Source: DASRDU01 sp035560235
GTDB taxonomy: Bacteria; Acidobacteriota; Blastocatellia; RBC074
Assembly (NCBI GenBank): GCA_035560235.1
Contig: DATMAG010000003.1
Location: forward strand, 12,548-76,547
Direction: 5' to 3'
DNA: 64,000 bases
Below, in pieces: positions 56,449 through 64,000 of the stretch. A model generated the notes under the pieces. The model searched no databases, had not been told where the DNA came from, and worked only from the letters and a program-made list of their open reading frames with translations. Position numbers and translations under genes: made by a program. How positions within the stretch are numbered: the first letter of the stretch is position 1; each line of letters starts with the position of its first letter.

Positions 56449-57828
56449 TCATCTCACGCGGCTGGTCTTCTTTTTGATGAAGTCCATCATCACGTATTCA
56501 CCCAGGCTGAGACTGGTGGTGAAATAGGCTTTACCGTGCGCGATTTCGGTCAGCTTTTTGACGAATTCGACCAGGTAATAATCATCCGTCAGCATAAAGG
56601 TATTGACGATGATTCCGGCCTTGCGGCATTGCGCGGCTTCAGCGAGCGTCGCATCAATGATCAGCGGGTCGAGGCCCATCGAATTTTTATAGAGGCGCGG
56701 GCCAGCGCCGGTTGCCGCTTTGCCGCGCATCGTGCTGAAAGCGTCGCCTTCGACAAAGAGCGCCGAAGGTTTGCCGTCAGTGATCATAATGATCTGCTTC
56801 ATATCCTTGCGCTGTGACATCAGAATGCGGCGCGCCAGTTTCAGACCTTCGCAGGTATTGGTGTGATACGGGCCGACCTGCACGCTGGCTAGTCTGGCGA
56901 GCGGCACTTCTTCGGCTGAATCGTGAAAGAGAATGAGCCTCAGACTGTCGCCCGGATACTGCGTGCGAATCAGATGTGACAGGGCAAGCGCGACGCGTTT
57001 GGCCGGAGTGAAGCGGTCTTCGCCGTACAGAATCATCGAGTGCGAACAGTCGAGCATCACGACCGTCGCGCACGATGACTGATACTCAGACTGTCGCACC
57101 ATCAGGTCGCTGTATTCCAGATTGATCGGCACGCCCACGCCTTCGCGGCTGAGCGCCGAACGCAGCGTTTCGCTCACATCCAGGTTGAGCGTGTCACCGA
57201 ATTCATACGGCTTCGATGATTCATAAGCCTCAACGCCCGTCGCCAGGTAATTTGTGTCGTGCCGCCCGAACGATGATTTGCCGAGGCTGCCCATCAGATT
57301 GCGCAGCGCCTTGTAGCCGAGAAAATCAATGCCTTTTTCGGTAATCTCGAATTTGATGCGCGGCTGTTTGAACTGCTCCGTCTGTCCCTTGCCCTGCTGC
57401 TCGCGCAGGCGCGCGCGGCGGGCTTCACCGTCTGTGCCCTCATCGCCCTGCTCTTCCTGAATCGCCAGCCAGCCTTCCTGCAGGAGCTTCTGAAGCAACT
57501 GATCAATCAGCTTTTCCAGACGGTCATCGCGCGCGTTGCCTTCTTCGTCAAAAAGCTGATCGTACTGCTCCTGATCGAGCAGGCCCGAATTGCGCAGGGC
57601 TTCACGGATCGCATCGCGCAATCTTTCAAGCGCGTCCTCAGGGTCGAGAAATTCATCGTCAGAGAAATCATCATCGTCCCAGCCCCGCAACCAGCGGCGC
57701 GCACTGCGGCGAAACTGATCCTGAAAGCCGCTTTGCAGCAGGTATTCAGAGAGCGCCTCCATCAGATCGCTGAGACTCAGGTCATCCCAGCTTTCGCCCG
57801 TCCACTTTGAATATTTCGTGTAACGCAT
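56449..57828 (-). CDS. VWA domain protein, partner of the MoxR-like ATPase
   Basis: A 459-residue cytoplasmic protein. The first 170 residues are strongly charged (DDDDFSDDEFLDPEDALERL). The VWA domain follows with the MIDAS motif LDCSHSMIL (D-x-S-x-S), a threonine site in TNTCEGLKLARRILM and the third MIDAS region MITDGKPSAL. The C-terminal part ends near EIAHGKAYFTTS. MoxR/ChlI-type ATPases usually work with such VWA proteins in chaperone-like or metal-insertion roles. It is the last gene of a five-gene operon that begins at 61632, starting three bases after the small gene. The ATG start MRYTKYSKW is typical for the group. Confidence 0.87.
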   Translation of the reverse strand: MRYTKYSKWTGESWDDLSLSDLMEALSEYLLQSGFQDQFRRSARRWLRGWDDDDFSDDEFLDPEDALERLRDAIREALRNSGLLDQEQYDQLFDEEGNARDDRLEKLIDQLLQKLLQEGWLAIQEEQGDEGTDGEARRARLREQQGKGQTEQFKQPRIKFEITEKGIDFLGYKALRNLMGSLGKSSFGRHDTNYLATGVEAYESSKPYEFGDTLNLDVSETLRSALSREGVGVPINLEYSDLMVRQSEYQSSCATVVMLDCSHSMILYGEDRFTPAKRVALALSHLIRTQYPGDSLRLILFHDSAEEVPLARLASVQVGPYHTNTCEGLKLARRILMSQRKDMKQIIMITDGKPSALFVEGDAFSTMRGKAATGAGPRLYKNSMGLDPLIIDATLAEAAQCRKAGIIVNTFMLTDDYYLVEFVKKLTEIAHGKAYFTTSLSLGEYVMMDFIKKKTSRVR

Positions 57829-57831
57829 CGG

Positions 57832-58125
57832 CTACCTCTTTGCCTTCAGCGGCCACGCTTCCAGCGTAAAACTTGCGCCGTTCTTCTCGGCTTCAAGATA
57901 ACTCGTCAGGCCTTCCGGGTCGTTTTTGTAATGCTTCTGCTCGACCCAGCGTTCATTGGTTTTTCTGACGACGATCCAGCCGTTTTTTTCAATGAAGTAT
58001 TTCGCCAGATGCTTTGCGCCGTCGTATTGCGCGAAGTTGATCCAGCAGTCCACGTGCGCGCCGCCAAACTGCCTGGCCCGGCGCGTGCCAGGCTTTGGCC
58101 GGGCAGTGAAGGTGAAAAAGAACAT
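57832..58125 (-). CDS. Small protein of unknown function in the MoxR-VWA operon
   Basis: A 97-residue protein starting at ATG 58125 (MFFFTFTARPKPG); an ATG at 58176 is also open but would overlap the preceding gene by 41 bases. It contains YFIEKNGWIVVRKTNERWVE, suggesting an alpha/beta fold, with no signal, membrane segment or recognised domain. Its start is ten bases after the EEP gene at 58136 and its stop is three bases before the VWA gene. Its role is unknown; position suggests it belongs to the MoxR-VWA system. Confidence 0.6.
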   Translation of the reverse strand: MFFFTFTARPKPGTRRARQFGGAHVDCWINFAQYDGAKHLAKYFIEKNGWIVVRKTNERWVEQKHYKNDPEGLTSYLEAEKNGASFTLEAWPLKAKR

Positions 58126-58135
58126 CGTCGCAGTC

Positions 58136-59119
58136 TCAGGGGCTTGTTTGATTCTCATTCGGCAGCGCCAGATCAACGATCAGCGGCAGATGATCCGAAC
58201 CGATTTTACTCCCTGTCCGGCAATCCACAACCTGAATGTCATCGCTCACCAGACAATGATCAATCGGAATCATCAGCGGCGGCAGAAACGTCGGCCACGT
58301 CGGCAGCACGCCGAAGCCCCGGCGCGCCACTTTCAGGCCCGATTCACGCACAAAGTTTGAAAAATACGGCGACCAGAGCGTGTTGTTGAGATCGCCAATC
58401 AGAATTTTCGGCGCGTGCAGTTCGCGCGCGACAATCGCCGTTGCCGCGAGTTGCGCGTTGCGTTCAGGAAATTCAAGCGCCGTCACCGGCACGGGCGGAT
58501 GAATGCTGATGAATGACACCTCGCGGCCATGCACCTTGAGTTTTGCCACCAGGCCGAACGTCGCATGAACTGCCGACGCGCTGACCGCCGCATCTTCAAT
58601 CGGGAAGCGACTGTAACAGGCGATGAAATTGTCAGTGCCATCCGGCGTGATGCGCGTGAACGGATGCGAAACCGTCAATGGTTTCATCGCCCGCTGCCAG
58701 CGCGGAATCGCTTCCTGCAACACAATCACGTCAGGATCTTCCTGCCGCACAAGATTCAGTACCGCGTCGTAATTCCGGTTTGAATACAGCACATTGGCGA
58801 GCAGCACGCGCAGGCTGCGCGATTGCGGGTCTGCCGCTTGCGTCGGCAGATACCACGGCGCGACGACAGCGGCATTGAGCAGCACAACAAACGCGCTCAC
58901 AATCAGCCAGCGGCGGGCGCGAAACAGAAAGAAGCTGACGGCGCAGGCAATGGCAATGAACAGATACTGCACCCTGAAATGCGACGTGAGTTCAAGGTAA
59001 CGATGCAGCAGACCGCAGTAACCCGCCACGCTGAACAAAAGCACGCTGACGCAGGTCATTCGCAGCAGCTTCAATGCCAGTTCGCGCAGAATCTTTTTGA
59101 TAACTGATGCCTCAACCAC
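58136..59119 (-). CDS. Membrane-anchored endonuclease/exonuclease/phosphatase family protein (paralogue 2)
   Basis: A 327-residue protein with about three N-terminal membrane segments (to about residue 92) and a C-terminal EEP domain. Catalytic blocks: VLLANVLYSNRNY, VIVLQEA (catalytic Glu), LIGDLNNTLWSPYF, and KIGSDHLPLIVDL (Asp-His pair). The EEP fold serves phosphodiesterases and phosphatases, including sphingomyelinase- and nuclease-like members, on either side of the membrane. It is a close paralogue of the gene at 59126, six bases upstream, with long stretches of similar DNA, so a tandem duplication is likely. It sits between the MoxR and VWA genes. Substrate is unknown. Confidence 0.87.
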   Translation of the reverse strand: MVEASVIKKILRELALKLLRMTCVSVLLFSVAGYCGLLHRYLELTSHFRVQYLFIAIACAVSFFLFRARRWLIVSAFVVLLNAAVVAPWYLPTQAADPQSRSLRVLLANVLYSNRNYDAVLNLVRQEDPDVIVLQEAIPRWQRAMKPLTVSHPFTRITPDGTDNFIACYSRFPIEDAAVSASAVHATFGLVAKLKVHGREVSFISIHPPVPVTALEFPERNAQLAATAIVARELHAPKILIGDLNNTLWSPYFSNFVRESGLKVARRGFGVLPTWPTFLPPLMIPIDHCLVSDDIQVVDCRTGSKIGSDHLPLIVDLALPNENQTSP

Positions 59120-59125
59120 GCCGTT

Positions 59126-60142
59126 TCAATTCACCCTCCCTGCGCCATCAGGAATCAGCAGATCAACGATCAGCGGCAGATGATCCGAACCGACCTGTGG
59201 GCCGGTGCGACAGTCTGTTACTGCAATCTCAGGGCTGACCAGACAATGATCAATCGGAATCCGCAGCAGCGGATACAGATTCAATCTTTTCGGCTCGTCT
59301 CTGACCGCCAGAAAGTTCGGCCACGTCGGCAGCACGCCGAAACCTTTTGTGGCAGCCCTGAGTCCCGATTCACTGAGCAGATCAGCAAAATATGGCGACC
59401 AGAGCGAAGCGTTCAGATCACCGATCAGCAGCAGCGGCCTTGGCAATTGCCGCGCTAGCTGCGCTGCGGTCGCAAGCTGTGCGTTGCGCGCTCTGAAATC
59501 TTTGCCGTTTGTCGGCGGCGGCGGATGCAGCGCCACGAGTGAAACCGGCCTGCCGTCGCAATCCATTGCGGCAATGATCGCCTGAAAATTTTCATCAGTC
59601 CTGAGGTCCTTGAGCGGATAACGGCTGAAGCAGGCAAGCATCCCGTCGTGCTCCCACACGGTCAGCAGGTGCGGGTATGAATCGCGCAGCGGTTTCATCG
59701 CTGCAAGCCAGGGCCTGTCAACTTCGGCCAGGATGAAGAGATCAGGATTTTCCTGACGAATCAGCGCAATGACTGCGGCGTAATTTTTATTCTTCCAGAG
59801 GACGTTTGTGAGCACGATACGAAAGTTGTGAGTGCGGGGACCTGAAGCAAACAACGGTTGCGGCACGTACCAGGGGATAATCACTGCGGCATTCATCACC
59901 AGCACAATCAACGCTGCAATCAGCCAGCGGCGGGCGCGAAAGAAAAAGAAGCTGACGGCGCAGACAGCGGCCACGGCCAGATACTGCATTCTGAAATGCG
60001 AAGCGAGTTCGCAGGGCCACGCCCGAAAGTATCCGGCCAGGCTGAAAATGAAATCGCTGACGATGATGATGACAAACAGCTTCAGCGTCAGATCGCGCAA
60101 CAGACCAGCGAGGATTTTTTTCAGCCTGCCCGTTTTGTTCAC
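59126..60142 (-). CDS. Membrane-anchored endonuclease/exonuclease/phosphatase family protein (paralogue 1)
   Basis: A 338-residue protein with the same architecture as its neighbour: about three membrane segments up to residue 95, then an EEP domain with VLTNVLWKNKNYAAVIALIR, FILAEVD (catalytic Glu), LIGDLNASLWSPYF and QVGSDHLPLIVDL. Domain order and catalytic residues match the 58136 gene, but the sequence between WPNFLAVRDEPKRLNLYPLL and the metal site is longer here. It begins five bases after the MoxR gene, which places it in the same transcript. The doubled EEP genes could act on two lipid- or envelope-linked phosphoesters; this is inference. Confidence 0.87.
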   Translation of the reverse strand: MNKTGRLKKILAGLLRDLTLKLFVIIIVSDFIFSLAGYFRAWPCELASHFRMQYLAVAAVCAVSFFFFRARRWLIAALIVLVMNAAVIIPWYVPQPLFASGPRTHNFRIVLTNVLWKNKNYAAVIALIRQENPDLFILAEVDRPWLAAMKPLRDSYPHLLTVWEHDGMLACFSRYPLKDLRTDENFQAIIAAMDCDGRPVSLVALHPPPPTNGKDFRARNAQLATAAQLARQLPRPLLLIGDLNASLWSPYFADLLSESGLRAATKGFGVLPTWPNFLAVRDEPKRLNLYPLLRIPIDHCLVSPEIAVTDCRTGPQVGSDHLPLIVDLLIPDGAGRVN

Positions 60143-60147
60143 CGGCT

Positions 60148-61632
<1,485 letters not shown>

Positions 61633-61707
61633 GTGTGAGCTTACCTCTGACTGAAAAAAAACAGATCGCCCGGTCAGGAGCGATCAGGTTGATGGTGCGG
61701 CTCAGTG

Positions 61708-61736
61708 ATCTTATGCTTCGCTGCCACACGGCGCAA
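61708..61736 (-). promoter_or_regulatory. Candidate promoter of the MoxR-EEP-VWA operon
   Basis: On the minus strand TTGCGC (61736-61731), 17-base spacer, TAAGAT (61713-61708). The -10 matches four of six. It lies about 75 bases before the ATG, downstream of the terminator at 61748, so the operon is likely transcribed on its own. Confidence 0.45.
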
Positions 61737-61747
61737 GCCACAGAAAA

Positions 61748-61771
61748 AAGGCCGCCTGATCAGGCGGCCTT
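61748..61771 (-). terminator. Strong Rho-independent terminator
   Basis: AAGGCCGCCTGA with TCAGGCGGCCTT forms a long stem with a very small loop. On the minus strand it is followed by a T run, so it ends the glycine-zipper gene transcript; the plus strand also has a T run. Confidence 0.8.
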
Positions 61772-61827
61772 TTCGGCATAAATCAATAATGTCACGACCA
61801 GTCACCACATCATCAGATGGTCGTTGA

Positions 61828-62433
61828 TTAGTGTCGGTTCTTGAAAAGATGATAAAGCGCGCCGCCGCCGCCGCCGATCAGTGCGCCAACGCCAGCGCCC
61901 TTCTTGCCACCGGCCAGCGCACCGATGCCCGCGCCAATCGCCGCCGGAGCCGCAATCGTCAGCGCCGTGCGCAGTTTGGAACTCCTGCGCCGCTGCGTGT
62001 AATAGACCGGACGATCACGATACACGACGCGCGTTCTGCCTGACCGATATGAAACCGGCTGAGCCGAATACTGAATTGGCGCGATGCCGTTCTGCGCGGT
62101 CTGCTGCGGTTCCAGACGCTCCTGATAGCCGTCAGCGAAACCTTCCTTGAAGCCTGCGTTATAGCCTTCGCGCGCAGTGTTCGCCACGCCGTTTCCCTGA
62201 CCGGTCAGCCCCTGGTTGTAACCTTCACTGTAACCGGCCTTGTAATCGGTCAGGTAAAACGCCTGATTTTCACTGCCGGGTTCTGCCGCAGCCGGAGTGG
62301 TGGCAGCCGCAAGATTCTGTTTGTCCGACGCTGCCTTCGGATCAGATGAATCAGTCATCTTGCCGAGCGCAAATCCTGAAAGCAGCAGCGCACCTGAAAG
62401 AGCGATGGATAAAATTCTTTGTGTCCTGGTCAT
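61828..62433 (-). CDS. Glycine-zipper surface/envelope protein with YxxGY repeats
   Basis: A 201-residue protein with a signal peptide (LSIALSGALLLSGFALG) and AGGAG before the ATG. The middle has repeats of the form YKAGYSEGYNQG and YNAGFKEGFADGYQ. The C-terminal 45 residues form a Gly-Ala-rich zipper (AAPAAIGAGIGALAGGKKG), typical for membrane-inserting helices in envelope proteins. No named function is known to me. It stands alone: a strong terminator follows at 61748, and the divergent DUF4097 gene is 300 bases upstream. Confidence 0.7.
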   Translation of the reverse strand: MTRTQRILSIALSGALLLSGFALGKMTDSSDPKAASDKQNLAAATTPAAAEPGSENQAFYLTDYKAGYSEGYNQGLTGQGNGVANTAREGYNAGFKEGFADGYQERLEPQQTAQNGIAPIQYSAQPVSYRSGRTRVVYRDRPVYYTQRRRSSKLRTALTIAAPAAIGAGIGALAGGKKGAGVGALIGGGGGALYHLFKNRH

Positions 62434-62733
62434 AATCTTGTCTCCTGACTCTGGTCCTCTGGACTCGTGAAATATGGATGGGTGACACCTTCACTTTTGC
62501 AACTGAAATGCCACGACAGGTCCGTCTTTATTGCCTGTAATTAACCCTCCTGCTCACGCCAGATGCGCGCTCGCAGTGGTCAGAATTAAGACAGCCGCAA
62601 TCCTGAAACTGCGCCATATCGGTCAGTGGTCAGCAGAAAATACACGATATGGTTGTGAAACCTTTTCCGCTCAGCTGTCACTAACCGGGCGAACTGCCTT
62701 TCACTGAAAATTAAATTAACAGGAGAGACGAGT
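62434..62733. other. Intergenic region upstream of the DUF4097-type gene
   Basis: 300 bases between divergent genes. It contains a perfect 8-bp inverted repeat (CCATATCG at 62614-62621, CGATATGG at 62645-62652) with a 23-base centre, which could be an operator or a weak hairpin. No strong sigma70 promoter was seen on either strand. Confidence 0.45.
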
Positions 62734-63546
62734 ATGACCAGAACAGGTGTGACGAAGCTTTTGATGCTGATTGCAATGATGTGCTGTCTGAGCGTGGCTG
62801 TGCTGGCGCAGCGCGATGAACGCAGCCTGTCGTGCAATGACAACGACTGGAATGATGGCCGCAAATCGCATTGCGAAATTAAGGAGATGACCATCAGCGC
62901 CAGCGGCCCGGTCAGCGTTGATGCCCGCAAAAATGGCGGCATTTCAATCAAAGGATGGGGACGCAAAGAGGTGCTGGTGCGCGCAAAGATTCAGGCATCT
63001 GCGCCCACCGAAGATGAAGCCATCTCAATCGCCAGAGCCATCAGCGTCGAAACCGCAGGCGCACAGATTCGCGCCGATGGCCCCGCGACGAGCCGTGATC
63101 GTCAGTGGTCGGTGAGTTATGAAATCTTCGTTCCGCGCCAGTCTGATCTGTCGCTCAAGGCTCACAACGGCGGCATCGGCATTGCCGGTGTGACCGGGCG
63201 CATCGAATTTGAAACAGTCAACGGCGGCGTTTCGCTGAAGGAACTCGGCGGATCGGTCAAAGGCACGACGACCAATGGCGGCGTCTCGGTTGTGTTGTCA
63301 GGCAATCGCTGGGAGGGCGAAGGGTTGGATGTAAAAACGACGAACGGCGGCGTCAGTCTCGCTATTCCTGAGAACTATTCAGCGCGGCTGGAAACAGGCA
63401 CTGTCAACGGCGGCATGAATCTGGGTATTCCGCTGACGATGGAAGGCGAAATCAAACGCGAACTTTCGGTTGATCTCGGCTCAGGCGGCTCGCCCCTGCG
63501 CGTGCGCACGACGAATGGTGGCATTTCAATCAAACGCCGCGCCTGA
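62734..63546 (+). CDS. Exported DUF4097-type beta-repeat protein
   Basis: A 270-residue protein with a signal peptide (MLIAMMCCLSVAVLAQ) and AGGAG before the ATG. The mature part is a series of beta-strand repeats with the motif T(T/V)NGG(V/I)S, e.g. TVNGGVSLKELGG, TTNGGVSVVLSG, TTNGGVSLAIPE, TVNGGMNLGIPL and TTNGGISIKRR. This matches DUF4097 (putative adhesin-like beta helix), which is common in Acidobacteriota. A role at the cell surface or in envelope stress sensing is possible but not shown. It converges with the outer-membrane barrel gene at the right edge, with a palindromic repeat between. Confidence 0.82.
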   Translation: MTRTGVTKLLMLIAMMCCLSVAVLAQRDERSLSCNDNDWNDGRKSHCEIKEMTISASGPVSVDARKNGGISIKGWGRKEVLVRAKIQASAPTEDEAISIARAISVETAGAQIRADGPATSRDRQWSVSYEIFVPRQSDLSLKAHNGGIGIAGVTGRIEFETVNGGVSLKELGGSVKGTTTNGGVSVVLSGNRWEGEGLDVKTTNGGVSLAIPENYSARLETGTVNGGMNLGIPLTMEGEIKRELSVDLGSGGSPLRVRTTNGGISIKRRA

Positions 63547-63595
63547 TTGCGCAAAGTTCAGGCTGGAACTTTTGGAAACACTCAAAACAGCCGAG

Positions 63596-63671
63596 CTTCT
63601 TCTTCTCTGCGCCTGCGGCGCCTCTGCGTGAGATAAAGTTTCACGAAGAGGCACAGACGAAGAAGAGAGGA
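63596..63671. repeat. Palindromic repeat between convergent genes (CTCTGCG family)
   Basis: Left arm (63596-63633, ending CTCTGCGTGAG) pairs imperfectly with the right arm (63640-63671, TTCACGAAGAGGCACAGACG then AAGAAGAG). It sits in the space between the stops of the DUF4097 gene and the barrel gene. Confidence 0.6.
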
Positions 63672-63730
63672 ACAATGCCTGTTTATTGATTGGAATTGGT
63701 GACAACAGAATGCAGAGTCGTTCAGTGACT

Positions 63731-64000
63731 TCAGAAGAATCTGCGCGAGAGGTTGAAGCCAATCGTCAATCCCTCGAATGACTCTGCCGCAAACGGCCCG
63801 ATCAGCGAGGCCCGCGTCGCTGATCGCTGCGACATTGTGGTTCCCGCCCCGTTCGTGAAGACCAGACTGAAGGCGTGCCGCCGCGAAATGCTCACCTTTT
63901 CAATCCCGAAACCAAAGGCCGGTCGCGTCGAACCGAACCGCCCCTTCTCATTCACCCGCATATTCGCTTCAGCCATAATCGCCACCGACGGTCTGACGTT
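63731..64000 (-). CDS. C-terminus of a DUF5777-like outer-membrane beta-barrel (5' end outside window)
   Basis: The minus-strand frame is open from the right edge to TGA at 63731 and gives about 89 codons. The sequence (RPAFGFGIEKVSISRRHAFS, LVFTNGAGTTMSQR, then FEGLTIGFNLSRRFF) has alternating strands and ends in phenylalanine, the usual C-terminal signal of outer-membrane barrels. It resembles DUF5777-type proteins; the N-terminus and signal lie outside. Function unknown. Confidence 0.6.
   Translation of the reverse strand, partial: NVRPSVAIMAEANMRVNEKGRFGSTRPAFGFGIEKVSISRRHAFSLVFTNGAGTTMSQRSATRASLIGPFAAESFEGLTIGFNLSRRFF

Overview
The window reads as part of a chromosome of a Gram-negative, aerobic, heterotrophic bacterium. 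The best guess is an Acidobacteriota member, possibly class Blastocatellia. This is inferred from gene content and not tested by search. The pointers are alternative complex III genes (actA, actB), a paired DUF1549/DUF1553 and DUF1501 gene set, a 2-oxoglutarate dehydrogenase E1 carrying its own E2 domain, a fused alpha/beta E1 of the branched-chain/pyruvate type, a sat-cysC fusion, and many Tat-type or lipoprotein signals. No rRNA, tRNA, CRISPR array, prophage or transposase gene was seen. Most of the window is ordinary chromosomal gene content.

Layout. 1-3.3 kb: start of an alternative complex III operon on the minus strand, with actB running off the left edge. 3.7-9.5 kb: RNase HI, a DUF2721 membrane protein, a fused E1 dehydrogenase, a methyltransferase, a MOSC protein and a glycosyltransferase. 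9.6-16.6 kb: the DUF1549/DUF1501 pair, glycerate 2-kinase, a YjjX-type phosphatase and an M48 protease with a repetitive basic tail. 16.8-22.8 kb: an SLC13/DASS anion transporter, an APH-fold kinase, a small membrane-anchored protein, murJ and argF. 23-32 kb: a surface-polysaccharide or pilin-modification neighbourhood (Wzy_C/TPR protein, two GT-C type membrane glycosyltransferases, an ICMT-like methyltransferase, a coiled-coil exported protein and a type IV pilin-like protein). 32-39 kb: a Tat-exported Gfo/Idh oxidoreductase, a TlpA-like lipoprotein, and an RND heavy-metal efflux pair (A and B subunits, with no outer-membrane C subunit in view). 39.7-43.8 kb: PIG-L deacetylase, AhpD-like protein, a possible toxin-antitoxin-like pair with a nucleotidyltransferase, and an M28 peptidase. 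43.9-51 kb: sat-cysC, a TPR protein and the giant 2-oxoglutarate dehydrogenase. 51-56 kb: lipoprotein, EI24 membrane protein, nagA and a Slt-type lytic transglycosylase. 56.4-61.6 kb: a five-gene minus-strand operon that places two tandem membrane-anchored EEP-family hydrolases and a small protein between a MoxR/ChlI-like ATPase and a VWA protein. 61.8-64 kb: glycine-zipper protein, DUF4097-type protein and the end of a DUF5777-like outer-membrane barrel.

Two things stand out. The first is the MoxR-EEP-EEP-small protein-VWA operon, the best candidate for an undescribed functional unit. The second is the number of short repeats. There are several 7-nt tandem arrays with different unit sequences and several palindromic elements with near-identical arms. 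They sit at stop codons or between convergent genes, and in one case inside a coding region without breaking the frame. Two palindromes of the same family (32133-32235 and 53751-53862) both lie between convergent stop codons.
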